NCBI GenBank assembly: GCA_002154655.1
Contig: NGUZ01000017.1
Location: forward strand, 1 to 40,181
DNA from: Corynebacterium kefirresidentii
Lineage (GTDB): Bacteria; Actinomycetota; Actinomycetes; Mycobacteriales; Mycobacteriaceae
DNA: 40,181 bases
Direction of reading: 5' to 3'
Shown: positions 14,990 to 22,877 of the stretch, in pieces
How positions within the stretch are numbered: the first letter of the stretch is position 1
Layout: the number at the start of each line of letters is the position of its first letter
Translations under genes and position numbers: made by a program
The notes under the pieces: generated by a model
The model's input: only the letters and a program-made list of their open reading frames with translations
Databases searched by the model: none
What the model was told of the DNA's origin: nothing

Positions 14990-15187
14990 ATGGGACGCGG
15001 ACGCGCAAAGGCAAAGCAGACCAAAGTTGCACGCCAGCTCAAGTACAACTCACCCGAGATGGATATCGAGTCCCTGCAACGGGAACTCGCCGCACAGCAA
15101 GAGGGTGACTCCCGCGATTATGAAGAGGATGACCCATACGCCGACTACGTCGACGAATGGGATGATGACGACCGCGACGAACGCTAA
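14990..15187 (+). CDS. DUF3073 small actinobacterial protein
   Basis: This 65-residue protein has a basic N-terminus (MGRGRAKAKQTKVARQLKY) followed by a very acidic C-terminus (EEDDPYADYVDEWDDDDRDE). This is the DUF3073 pattern, conserved in Actinobacteria and of unknown function. The opposite charges suggest binding to nucleic acid or a basic partner, but that is speculation. ATG at 14990 is preferred over ATG at 14984 because the AAGGGGG Shine-Dalgarno lies 8 nt from the former and only 2 nt from the latter. It has a 5' region of 140 bp after ygfZ and a strong terminator 25 nt after its stop, so it is probably monocistronic. Confidence 0.88.
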   Translation: MGRGRAKAKQTKVARQLKYNSPEMDIESLQRELAAQQEGDSRDYEEDDPYADYVDEWDDDDRDER

Positions 15188-15212
15188 TCTTCCGCTCGCC
15201 GCCGGATAGCTC

Positions 15213-15244
15213 AAGGGCCCTAGGAAATCTCCTAGGGCCCTTCC
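15213..15244. terminator. Bidirectional terminator between DUF3073 gene and purM
   Basis: A perfect 13-bp stem AAGGGCCCTAGGA/TCCTAGGGCCCTT with loop AATC. It ends the plus-strand DUF3073 transcript and the minus-strand purF-purM transcript. Confidence 0.88.
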
Positions 15245-15276
15245 TCATACCCTCCCCTGGCAGGGGCAGGGCCCTG

Positions 15277-16329
15277 CTAGAAGTTGGGGTGCTCGCCGTG
15301 CATGACCACGCGCGGCTCCTCGCCGGAAGCGGAGCGGACGGTACCCAGCTGCCACGCATCGATGTGGCGTGCGGTAAGCATTGCCAGGGCACGGTCACGG
15401 TCTTCGGGATTGACTACGGCAATCATGCCGACACCCATGTTGAAGGTCTTCTCCATCTCAGCCAGCTCCACCTTGCCCACCGAGGAGATGAGCTTGAAGA
15501 TCTGGCCTGGGGTCCAGGTGGCGCGGTTAATATCGGCCGCTAGGCCTTCTGGAATGACGCGCTCGAGATTGCCAGCCAATCCACCACCGGTGACGTGGCA
15601 GAAGGTGGATACGGAGCACTCACTGGCCAAAGCCAAGCAGTCCTTGGCGTAGATGCGGGTAGGCTCCAGCAGCTCCTCTCCGAGGGGACGGCCCAGCTCT
15701 TCTACGTGGCCGTCGAGAGGCATGCCAGCCTGCTCCAAAAGGACGTGGCGGGCCAAAGAGTAGCCATTGGAGTGCAAGCCGGAAGACCCCATGGCGATGA
15801 GCACGTCGCCATCACGGACCTTATCGGGGCCAAGCACGCCATCAGCCTCAACGACGCCTACCGCGGTGGCGGAGACATCGTATTCATTTTCTTCCATCAT
15901 GCCGGGGTGCTCGGCGGTCTCGCCGCCCAATAGCGCGGCACCGGCCTGCACACACCCCTCGGCGATGCCCTTGACTACCTCGGCCACCTTTTCCGGCACG
16001 ACCTTGCCCACGGCAATATAGTCCTGCAGGAAAAGCGGCTCCGCGCCGCAGACGACGAGATCATCGACACACATGGCGACCAAGTCGATGCCGATGGTGT
16101 CGTGCTTGTCCATGGCCTGGGCCACGGCCAGCTTGGTGCCAACGCCATCGGAACCCGCGGCCAAGATGGGCTCCTTATAATCGCCGAGCTTAAACAGGCC
16201 GGCAAAGCCGCCGAGGCCGCCAAGGACCTCGGGGCGGGTGGCGCGCTTGGCGTGCGGGGCGAAAAGCTCAACTGCGCGGTCGCCCTCTTCGATGCTGACG
16301 CCGGCTGCGGCGTAGGTATTGTCACTCAT
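15277..16329 (-). CDS. purM: Phosphoribosylformylglycinamidine cyclo-ligase
   Basis: This 350-residue AIR synthetase carries out purine step 5, closing FGAM to AIR with ATP. Motifs include GSDGVGTKLAVAQ, DLVVCGAEPLFLQDY, LLGGETAEHPGMM, SSGLHSNGYSLAR and HVTGGGLAGNLERV. It starts 18 nt after the purF stop and is co-transcribed with it. Its product step depends on PurLQS encoded 14 kb away in the same window. Confidence 0.97.
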   Translation of the reverse strand: MSDNTYAAAGVSIEEGDRAVELFAPHAKRATRPEVLGGLGGFAGLFKLGDYKEPILAAGSDGVGTKLAVAQAMDKHDTIGIDLVAMCVDDLVVCGAEPLFLQDYIAVGKVVPEKVAEVVKGIAEGCVQAGAALLGGETAEHPGMMEENEYDVSATAVGVVEADGVLGPDKVRDGDVLIAMGSSGLHSNGYSLARHVLLEQAGMPLDGHVEELGRPLGEELLEPTRIYAKDCLALASECSVSTFCHVTGGGLAGNLERVIPEGLAADINRATWTPGQIFKLISSVGKVELAEMEKTFNMGVGMIAVVNPEDRDRALAMLTARHIDAWQLGTVRSASGEEPRVVMHGEHPNF

Positions 16330-16347
16330 GGTTTCAAAAGTCCTTTG

Positions 16348-17844
16348 TTATTCGGTGCCGAGCAGGGTGCGCACGGCGTCTGCATTGGAGTTTCCGGCGG
16401 GCAGGCCGAGGGGGTACTCGCCCGTGAAGCAGGCGGTGCACAGCTCGGCACGGGGCTGCTCGGTGGCGGCCACCATCTCCTCAACGGAGACAAAGCCCAG
16501 GGAATCGGCGCCGATGGTGTCACAGATAGTGGCGCAGACGGTTTCCGGATCGTCGGAGGGGCTGGCATTGGCAATCAGCTCACCTGGGGAGGCGAAGTCG
16601 ATGCCATAGAAGCACGGCCACTTCACCGGCGGGGAGGCGATGCGCACGTGCACCTCAGCGGCGCCGGCCTCGCGCAGCATGCGGATGAGAGCGCGCTGGG
16701 TATTGCCGCGAACGATGGAATCATCCACCACGACCAGCTTCTTGCCGTTGATGACTTCACGCAGCGGGTTGAGCTTCAAGCGGATGCCCAGCTGGCGCAG
16801 GGTCTGAGTCGGCTGGATGAAGGTGCGGCCCACGTAAGCGTTTTTGACCAAACCATGGGCGAAGGTAATGCCAGATTCGCGGGCGTAGCCCACGGCGGCT
16901 GGATTACCGGATTCGGGAACCGGGATGACGAGGTCCGCGCCCTCGGCCGGGTACTCGCGGGCTAGGCGGCGCCCGATGTCCACGCGGGAGGCATTGACGG
17001 AGCGGCCCTTGATATCGCTATCCGGGCGGGCCAAGTAGACGTATTCGAAGACACAGCCGTGGCGCTTGGCCGGCGCGAAGTTCACGGAACGGATGCCAGC
17101 CTCATCGATGGCGACGAGCTCGCCAGGTTCAATCTCGCGGATGAACTGAGCGCCGCAGATATCGAGCGCACAGGTCTCGGAGGCTACCACCCAGCCCTTG
17201 GCCAAGCGGCCGAGGACCAGCGGGCGCACGCCGTGCGGGTCGCGCGCGGCGTACATGGTGTGACCATCGGTAAAGGTTAGGCAGAATGCGCCCTTCACGC
17301 GCGGGAGCAAGTCACGGGCGGAGTCGAAGACGGAGGTGTCTTCATCCACGCCGTCGGCAAGCAGCATAGACAAGCACATGGAGTCAGATACGGACTCCTC
17401 ATGGGGCTTAATCAAGCCGCGCTGCACGGCCTCCTCGCGCAGCTCCAGGTAGTTGACCAGGTTGCCGTTGTGTCCAAGAGCGATGTCCACCCCGGTGGAA
17501 GAGGTAGAAAACATCGGCTGGACATTGGACCATTCCTTGCCGCCGGCGGTGGAATAGCGCGTGTGGCCCACCGCTACGTTTCCTTGGAGGGCGGACAGGG
17601 TGGACTCATCAAAGATATTGGCCACGAGGCCCATGTCCTTGAAGACGACGATGCGGTCATCATCGCCCACCGCAATGCCGGCAGCCTCCTGGCCACGGTG
17701 CTGCAGGGCGAAGAGACCAAAATAGGTCAGCTTGGAGACTTCCTCCCCGGGAGCCCAAACGCCATAGACGCCGCATTCTTCGCGGGGCTCCTGCTCATTC
17801 TGATCGTCGAGATTGGTGATACTAGGAGTATGTACTTCTACCAC
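16348..17844 (-). CDS. purF: Amidophosphoribosyltransferase
   Basis: This 498-residue enzyme commits PRPP to purine synthesis. It is an Ntn hydrolase: Cys24 in REECGVYGVW becomes the N-terminal nucleophile after removal of a 23-residue propeptide. The phosphoribosyltransferase domain has the PRPP loop VVVDDSIVRGNT. Cysteines in HGCVFEYVY, KWPCFYG and ELCTACF match the [4Fe-4S] ligands of the B. subtilis-type enzyme. The start is GTG at 17844; TAATAT ends 7 nt upstream, so the mRNA is probably leaderless. That -10 box contains the stop codon of the upstream sterol-carrier gene. purM follows in the same unit. Confidence 0.97.
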   Translation of the reverse strand: MVEVHTPSITNLDDQNEQEPREECGVYGVWAPGEEVSKLTYFGLFALQHRGQEAAGIAVGDDDRIVVFKDMGLVANIFDESTLSALQGNVAVGHTRYSTAGGKEWSNVQPMFSTSSTGVDIALGHNGNLVNYLELREEAVQRGLIKPHEESVSDSMCLSMLLADGVDEDTSVFDSARDLLPRVKGAFCLTFTDGHTMYAARDPHGVRPLVLGRLAKGWVVASETCALDICGAQFIREIEPGELVAIDEAGIRSVNFAPAKRHGCVFEYVYLARPDSDIKGRSVNASRVDIGRRLAREYPAEGADLVIPVPESGNPAAVGYARESGITFAHGLVKNAYVGRTFIQPTQTLRQLGIRLKLNPLREVINGKKLVVVDDSIVRGNTQRALIRMLREAGAAEVHVRIASPPVKWPCFYGIDFASPGELIANASPSDDPETVCATICDTIGADSLGFVSVEEMVAATEQPRAELCTACFTGEYPLGLPAGNSNADAVRTLLGTE

Positions 17845-17851
17845 GGCGTTT

Positions 17852-17857
17852 ATATTA
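17852..17857 (-). promoter_or_regulatory. -10 box of purF, overlapping the upstream stop codon
   Basis: TAATAT on the minus strand ends 7 nt before the purF GTG. Its first three bases, TAA, are the stop codon of the sterol-carrier-family gene, so the promoter lies inside the 3' end of that gene. Confidence 0.6.
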
Positions 17858-18259
17858 GCCTGTCGCGCCGCCGGAAACTAACGGAATAAGCGGCAACCAC
17901 TGCGCAATTTCGCCCGCGCGGGAGCCGGAAGCATCGACGCGACCAGTGTTTACGGCCTCTTCCCAGTCCGCCAATCCGGTGGCAAGGCGCAGCCAGGTTT
18001 CCGGGTCGGTCTCCACCACATTGGGTGGGGTGCCGCGGGTATGGCGGGGTCCTTCAATGCATTGCACCGCAACAAATGGGGGTACGCGCAGTTCCACGGA
18101 GTGACCCGGCGCGTCGGCCTCGAGGGTGCGGGCGGTGCGACGGACGGCGTCGGCAAGCAGGGCCCTACCAGGCTTATCGTGCTCCGCCGGGGCGGCAATC
18201 CAGTCTTTGATGGCCATGACGGCCGCGCGGGTGGCTGCGGGATCGACGGGCTTTTTCAT
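17855..18259 (-). CDS. Sterol-carrier-family protein
   Basis: This 134-residue cytoplasmic protein is related to the SCP2-like/maleylpyruvate-type fold, seen in Actinobacteria as 'sterol carrier family protein'. Supporting segments are the N-terminal helix [54 protein letters not shown], and an [14 protein letters not shown] tail. The [15 protein letters not shown] segment is the family's hallmark. The ligand is unknown. The start is ATG at 18259, with TATGAT ending 6 nt upstream (leaderless). It is divergent from the thioesterase gene and its stop codon is part of the purF promoter. Confidence 0.8.
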   Translation of the reverse strand: MKKPVDPAATRAAVMAIKDWIAAPAEHDKPGRALLADAVRRTARTLEADAPGHSVELRVPPFVAVQCIEGPRHTRGTPPNVVETDPETWLRLATGLADWEEAVNTGRVDASGSRAGEIAQWLPLIPLVSGGATG

Positions 18260-18292
18260 AGCTACATCATAGCTACTGTTATCTTGTTGTTT
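18260..18292. promoter_or_regulatory. 33-bp divergent promoter with tandem ATAGCTAC repeats
   Basis: On the minus strand, TATGAT (18266-18271) ends 6 nt before the sterol-carrier ATG. On the plus strand, TATCTT (18280-18285) ends 7 nt before the thioesterase ATG. ATAGCTAC occurs twice with an 11-bp period (from 18258 and from 18269), overlapping the first -10 box. Confidence 0.45.
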
Positions 18293-19303
18293 ATGTCACC
18301 TACGCCTTCCGTTGCGGAAAAACAGAAATCGCCGGCGCTGACGCTGCGCTTTATGGCATCGCCAACCGACGTCACCATGGCCGGCGCCACCGGCATCAGC
18401 GGTGGCCGCGTTCTGGAATGGATTGACAAGGCCGCCTATGCCTGCGCCGTGCAGTGGTCCGGCCAGTACTGCGTGACCGCATACGTGGGCCATATCCACT
18501 TCACCCGGCCGATCCCTTCCGGGCACATCGTGGAGGTGCGCTCGCGCATCGCCATGACCGGGCGTTCCTCCATGCACATCGTCAACGAGGTACTTTCGGC
18601 CGACCCGCGCGAAGGCATTTTTACCCGCGCCTGCGATTGCCTGGTCATCTTCGTAGCCAAGGACCCTGCCACCGGCAAGTCCACCCCGGTGCCGCCCTTC
18701 GTTCCGGAGACCGATGAGCAGCGCCGCGTTGAGGAGGCCGCCAAGTCCCGCATTGAGCTGCGCCAGGCCATCGAGGCGGAGATGGAAAAGCAAACCTACG
18801 ACGGGCCTTCCGACGCCCCGCGCATGGTCAACCGCTTCCTGGCCAAGCCCACCGACGTCAACTGGGGCGGCAAGGTCCACGGCGGCACGGCTATGCAGTG
18901 GATCGATGAGGCCGGTGCAGCTTGCACCATGGAGTGGTCCGCGGAGCGCACCGTAGCCGTCTATGCCGGTGGCATCCGCTTCTACCGCCCTATTTCCATC
19001 GGTGACCTCATCGAGGTCGACGCCCGCATGATGCGCACCGATACCCGCTCCATGCAGATGTCCATCCACGTCCGCTCCGGCAACCCGCGCGGCGGCCGCG
19101 ATAACCTGCAAACCGCCATCCATGCCACAGTGGCCTATATCACCCTGGACCACGATGGCCAGCCGCAGGTAGCCCGCCCCTTCCACCCGCACACCGAGGA
19201 AGACAAGCGCCTGGCCGAGCACGCCACCCTCCTGCGCGGGCTGCGCGCCAAGTACTCGCCAAAACCGCTAGTGGTAGCGCCATCGAACCAGCACATCGAC
19301 TAG
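18293..19303 (+). CDS. Double-hotdog acyl-CoA thioesterase
   Basis: This 336-residue protein has two hotdog domains (about residues 15-140 and 175-310). Each carries the BACH/YciA-type motif: [21 protein letters not shown] in the first and [19 protein letters not shown] in the second, the latter with the HGG-type active-site turn. Such enzymes hydrolyse acyl-CoA thioesters to free CoA and fatty acid. [23 protein letters not shown] and [23 protein letters not shown] are the repeated second halves, showing an internal duplication. The start is ATG at 18293, chosen because TATCTT ends 7 nt upstream and the longer frame runs into the divergent gene. Confidence 0.9.
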   Translation: MSPTPSVAEKQKSPALTLRFMASPTDVTMAGATGISGGRVLEWIDKAAYACAVQWSGQYCVTAYVGHIHFTRPIPSGHIVEVRSRIAMTGRSSMHIVNEVLSADPREGIFTRACDCLVIFVAKDPATGKSTPVPPFVPETDEQRRVEEAAKSRIELRQAIEAEMEKQTYDGPSDAPRMVNRFLAKPTDVNWGGKVHGGTAMQWIDEAGAACTMEWSAERTVAVYAGGIRFYRPISIGDLIEVDARMMRTDTRSMQMSIHVRSGNPRGGRDNLQTAIHATVAYITLDHDGQPQVARPFHPHTEEDKRLAEHATLLRGLRAKYSPKPLVVAPSNQHID

Positions 19304-19311
19304 CTGCTCTC

Positions 19312-19436
19312 CCCTCGTTTCGGTGTTAGCAAGTCCATAGTGGCAGCGGGCTCCCCGCCTTTCTGCTTTAGATGGACGTATATGCGGCCGACGATTCCCG
19401 CCGCCCGCTTTCGCCTCCCACACACAGAAACGAGGG
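19312..19436 (+). promoter_or_regulatory. Candidate structured leader (or MITE-like element) before asparaginase gene
   Basis: A 15-nt arm (19312-19326) and its near-perfect complement (19422-19436; 14 of 15 pair) enclose 95 nt. Inside are GTCCAT/ATGGAC (19333-19338, 19372-19377), nested GCGGG/CCCGC (19346-19350, 19354-19358) and GCGGC/GCCGC (19384-19388, 19400-19404). The 3' arm contains the GAGGGA Shine-Dalgarno of the asparaginase gene, so the long stem would hide it. The 125-nt unit could alternatively be a small inverted-repeat element. Confidence 0.4.
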
Positions 19437-19439
19437 AAT

Positions 19440-20603
19440 ATGCACACCTCAACAATGCGTCGCTCGGCCCGCGCCGGCCTTGCCTTAATAACTTCCGCAT
19501 TCCTCTTGGCGTCCTGCCAAAATCCGGATAACCGCCCGGAAGAGGAGACTTCGGCCGCCGCACCCGAGTCTTCCGCCCCGCAGAGCGCCGCCAGTTCCAC
19601 GTCTGCAACCACGGAAGAAACTACCGAAACCTCTGCAGCGGAACACGAGGGTCCACGCGCCACTGCCGAGGGCCACGTGGTGGTCCTTTCTACCGGCGGC
19701 ACCATTGCCAGCACGCACGATAAGACAGGTGCGGTGGTTCCCACCGTCACCGGCTCCAAGCTGGTGGAGCCTCTTTCCGGCACCTTTGACAAGGACAAGC
19801 TCACGTTAGAGGTCAAAGACATTGCCAAGCTGGATTCTTCCGCGATGACCTTGGACGATACTGATACCATCATCGAGGCCGTAGATAAGGAACTACAGCG
19901 CGATGATGTCGATGGCGTGGTGGTCACCCACGGCACCGATTCCATGGAAGAGACCGCCATCGCCGTCGATACCTTCCAGGACAGCGATAAGCCGGTAGCC
20001 CTTACCGGAGCGATGCGCCCCTTTGATGACCCGGATCCGGATGGTCCGGACAACTTGGCGCTTGCGGTCAAGACCGTAACCGACCCTTCCAACAAGGGCC
20101 GCGGTACCTTCATCGCCTTCGCGGATCACGTCATCCCGGCCCGTGGTGCTTTCAAATCCGACACCACCAAAGCCGATGGCTTTGCCAATAACAATGGCAA
20201 GAAGCAGCCTCAGCGCCCGAAGGCCCTGAAGTTTAAGCCGCTGGGCAATACCCGCGTCGATATCATCGCCGCCTACCCCGGCGCGCCGGCCGACCTTATC
20301 CAGCGCTCCTTGGACAGCGGCGCCGAAGGCATCGTGATTGAGGGAATGGGCGCCGGCAATATCGGCGACGAGTTAGCCCAAGCCGCTAAGGCCGCGGCCA
20401 AGAAGGTTCCGGTTGTGCTCACCACCCGTGTGGATCACGGCCCAGTGGAGGGCATCTACGGCGGTGCCGGTGGCGGTGCCACGCTTGCCGACGCCGGCGT
20501 TATCTCCTCCGGCACCCTACGCGCTCCCCAAGCACGTATGCTGCTAGCCGCTGCGATTACGACCGGCACCGATGCTGAAGATCTCTTCGCCCACGCTGAA
20601 TAA
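19440..20603 (+). CDS. Secreted L-asparaginase lipoprotein
   Basis: This 387-residue enzyme hydrolyses L-asparagine (possibly also glutamine) outside the membrane. The N-terminal signal ends in lipobox LLASC (Cys26), followed by a Ser/Thr/Glu-rich linker to about residue 75. Both catalytic triplets are present: Thr88 in STGGTIAST, Thr166-Asp167 in THGTDSMEET, and the lysine in GAFKSDTTKADGF (about 239). LTGAMRPFDDPDPDGPDN and the C-terminal IVIEGMGAGNIG complete the family. The export signal places it with extracellular/periplasmic type II enzymes. The start is ATG at 19440, with GAGGGA 3 nt upstream; ATG at 19455 is also in frame. Confidence 0.92.
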   Translation: MHTSTMRRSARAGLALITSAFLLASCQNPDNRPEEETSAAAPESSAPQSAASSTSATTEETTETSAAEHEGPRATAEGHVVVLSTGGTIASTHDKTGAVVPTVTGSKLVEPLSGTFDKDKLTLEVKDIAKLDSSAMTLDDTDTIIEAVDKELQRDDVDGVVVTHGTDSMEETAIAVDTFQDSDKPVALTGAMRPFDDPDPDGPDNLALAVKTVTDPSNKGRGTFIAFADHVIPARGAFKSDTTKADGFANNNGKKQPQRPKALKFKPLGNTRVDIIAAYPGAPADLIQRSLDSGAEGIVIEGMGAGNIGDELAQAAKAAAKKVPVVLTTRVDHGPVEGIYGGAGGGATLADAGVISSGTLRAPQARMLLAAAITTGTDAEDLFAHAE

Positions 20604-20659
20604 ACACTCGCCTTGGAGCACCGGCTGGTGGAGACACAACATTAATGAACGAGTTTTCA

Positions 20660-21679
20660 TCAGCCACGCTTAGTTTCGACCTCGTCTCCGTGCGCATAGT
20701 CCGCCAGGAAGCGAAGAAACCGGTGAGCCGGCTCTGGGAGTCGGTTCTGCGAGCTCCACACCACACGTAGGGGCCGGTCAAACTTGATCCCAGCTACCGG
20801 GACCTCTACATACTCGCCGGTAGACAACTGCGACTCCACTGCTCGCCTGGCTATAACCCCTGGAGCGCCTAAGGCACCTATAGCAGCGCGTTGCGCCCCC
20901 AGAGATCCAAATTCTCCTGCAGGAGGAGCGAGTGACCCCAGAATGTCCTCTACTACCTCCCGCGTGCCGCTTCCCTGCTCACGCAGAACCAAAGGAGTAG
21001 TCTGCAGCTCCTCTTTAGTTATTGCAGTCATCCCCTTCAATGGTGCTGAAACTGTAGAAGTCTCAGCTTCATCTCGGTTATCCACCCGAGCCCAGTGATG
21101 GCCTGCGGGGACGACAACAACGAGTTCATCGTGTCCGGCTACACGCTGTTGCAATTCATGGGATACCCAGTTGCCTTCCACAATGGCCAATTCCGCCAAT
21201 CCCTGTACTACATGGCGCTGGGCCTCCCGGCTATTGAGCTGGCGCATACGCAGAAATGTTTTCGGGTGAGCACGTTGAAACGCCGCAGCCCAGCGCGGGT
21301 AATCTACCTCGGCGGCTGTATGCGAGACCACCAATTTAATTTCCTCGGTGACGCCTTCACCGATGGCTCTCTCAAGACCACGCGCGCAGTCGTTCAAGGC
21401 CCCCTCTAGCACCTCGAGTACCCGGACAACCTGGGAGCCGACTTCCGTAGTAAAACTACCCGCAGCTCCACGCCAAAAAATGCGTTGATTTAGATGCCTT
21501 TCAAAATTGGCAATGCGATTACTCACCGACTGTTGGGAGACATTCAGGTGTATGGCGGCCTGATTCATACCCCCATACCGTGCCACAGCAAGTACGGCGT
21601 CGACTGTCTGGGCATCGGGGACAAATCCGCGCCGAACTGGTAAAAAGTCATCACTACTACCGATTCGCGAGGGGTACAT
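20660..21679 (-). CDS. LysR-family transcriptional regulator
   Basis: This 339-residue protein has an N-terminal winged helix-turn-helix (about residues 20-80: QTVDAVLAVARYGGMNQAAIHLNVSQQSVSNRIANFERHL) and a C-terminal periplasmic-binding-type effector domain (TAITKEELQTTPLVLREQGSGTREVVEDILG). It probably regulates the divergent TDT transporter gene 70 bp away; the inducer is unknown. ATG at 21679 is chosen because TACAAT ends 6 nt upstream; a longer in-frame extension exists but would run into the promoter region. A CAGAAT/ATTCTG dyad centred between the two promoters is a candidate operator. Confidence 0.88.
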   Translation of the reverse strand: MYPSRIGSSDDFLPVRRGFVPDAQTVDAVLAVARYGGMNQAAIHLNVSQQSVSNRIANFERHLNQRIFWRGAAGSFTTEVGSQVVRVLEVLEGALNDCARGLERAIGEGVTEEIKLVVSHTAAEVDYPRWAAAFQRAHPKTFLRMRQLNSREAQRHVVQGLAELAIVEGNWVSHELQQRVAGHDELVVVVPAGHHWARVDNRDEAETSTVSAPLKGMTAITKEELQTTPLVLREQGSGTREVVEDILGSLAPPAGEFGSLGAQRAAIGALGAPGVIARRAVESQLSTGEYVEVPVAGIKFDRPLRVVWSSQNRLPEPAHRFLRFLADYAHGDEVETKRG

Positions 21680-21749
21680 ATTTTCATTGTAACCCCGACC
21701 AGAATGAACGCCCTCCCGCAATTCTGCCGTAAAGCATAGCCTCAAGCGC
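21680..21749. promoter_or_regulatory. Divergent lysR/TDT promoter with central dyad
   Basis: On the minus strand, TACAAT (21686-21691) ends 6 nt before the lysR ATG. On the plus strand, TAGCCT (21737-21742) ends 7 nt before the TDT ATG. Midway lies an inverted repeat, CAGAAT (21700-21705) and ATTCTG (21721-21726), 15 nt apart, within 10 bp of each -10 box. This is the position expected for a LysR operator controlling both genes. Confidence 0.55.
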
Positions 21750-22736
21750 ATGTTAAAAATTCAGAACGAGATAGACCTTCCCCCGCTCGGCCCAGGCTGG
21801 GCCGGGGCCGTTATGGGCCTCGGAATCTCTTCTACTCTTATCGACGTACACGTAACTCCCCTATTAGGCCCGGCCCCCTCGAAAGCCATGCTTGGGGCTG
21901 CAACTATTCTTGCTATATCGCTCGTATTTGGGTTTCTAAAGCACCACAATCCGGGATTTTACGCCGCCGATATGCCCGCTTGGGGCATGGTATCTATGGG
22001 CATACTTTCTTTGGGTAGCGCCTACTCCCTCATTTATGATGCCTGGTCGGTTCATACCTTGTGCTGGGCAATAGGAACGGTTCTCGGCGCGGTGACGTGC
22101 ATCCGTTTTCTCATGTTTCTCATCTGCGATCACCCGCCAGCCCCCGCTTTCACCTGGGGACTACCGCTGGTCGCCCCCATGGTTGCGGCTACCTCCTCAG
22201 CTCAGTTGGCACCGCATGCCGGCGAGTGGGGATCGATAGTCCACAGCATCGGCGTAATCAGTTTTGCATTGGCATGGCTTACAGCAGTGCCTACATTCGC
22301 CTTCGTTTACCTGCGTACCATTCCGAAAGTTCCTACCAGCTTCGCTACTACTGCTTGGATCCCGCTCGGGCTGGTAGGCCAATCTACCGCGGGAGCACAA
22401 TTGCTTGCAGGTGAACAATGGCACTTCCGCGCAATGGTCTACGGTGTAGCGATGCTCGGACTTGGCATCCCGCTGGCCATTTACGCCATCAGCAAGCACT
22501 GGGGAGCGGCCCTAGGAAGCACCCCCATGTCTTATAACCCCACGTGGTGGGCTAGCACATTTCCCGTAGGTACCTGTTGTCTTGGCACTCATACTTTGTC
22601 CACCCAACCTGCGGCACTGGCGTTGGGCATGGGCTGGATGGATACCATCAGCGCCGCGCTTCTAGTGCTGCTTCTTGTCCACGTCATGTGGGCTACTATC
22701 GGCGCAGCCGTGATCGGCTGGATAAAAGCACGTTGA
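21750..22736 (+). CDS. TDT-family (tellurite-resistance/dicarboxylate/SLAC1-type) transporter
   Basis: This 328-residue integral membrane protein has about nine to ten hydrophobic helices. Motifs PPLGPGWAGAVMGLGISSTL near the N-terminus and NPTWWASTFPVGTCCLGT near the C-terminus (the SLAC1-type FPxG segment) identify the TDT family. Members carry malate and other C4-dicarboxylates, sulfite (Ssu1 type) or tellurite-related anions; sequence alone does not decide. The start is ATG at 21750 with a -10 box 7 nt upstream, giving a leaderless mRNA. Its divergent LysR neighbour probably controls it in response to its substrate. Confidence 0.87.
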   Translation: MLKIQNEIDLPPLGPGWAGAVMGLGISSTLIDVHVTPLLGPAPSKAMLGAATILAISLVFGFLKHHNPGFYAADMPAWGMVSMGILSLGSAYSLIYDAWSVHTLCWAIGTVLGAVTCIRFLMFLICDHPPAPAFTWGLPLVAPMVAATSSAQLAPHAGEWGSIVHSIGVISFALAWLTAVPTFAFVYLRTIPKVPTSFATTAWIPLGLVGQSTAGAQLLAGEQWHFRAMVYGVAMLGLGIPLAIYAISKHWGAALGSTPMSYNPTWWASTFPVGTCCLGTHTLSTQPAALALGMGWMDTISAALLVLLLVHVMWATIGAAVIGWIKAR

Positions 22737-22877
22737 GTTTTCGAGTATCATGACTCCTAGGTGAATACCCACCGTAGCGGCGTCAGCATGTGTACCCCCT
22801 TACACTTAAAAAGGAGTTTACAGACAGTCCGGCAATTCCTGGGTGGAGGAGATAGACCTGCTAATGTCGCCCTCCCC
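22737..22877. other. 141-bp intergenic region, no supported gene
   Basis: This lies between the convergent TDT and haemolysin III genes. I see no convincing terminator. A 10-codon minus-strand frame (MLTPLRWVFT, preceded by AAGGGGG) is present but leads to no downstream gene on that strand, so it is not called. Confidence 0.5.

Noticed and set aside
22757..22789. 10-codon minus-strand peptide MLTPLRWVFT with a good Shine-Dalgarno
   Set aside because: No gene follows on that strand, so it cannot be a leader peptide; no other support.
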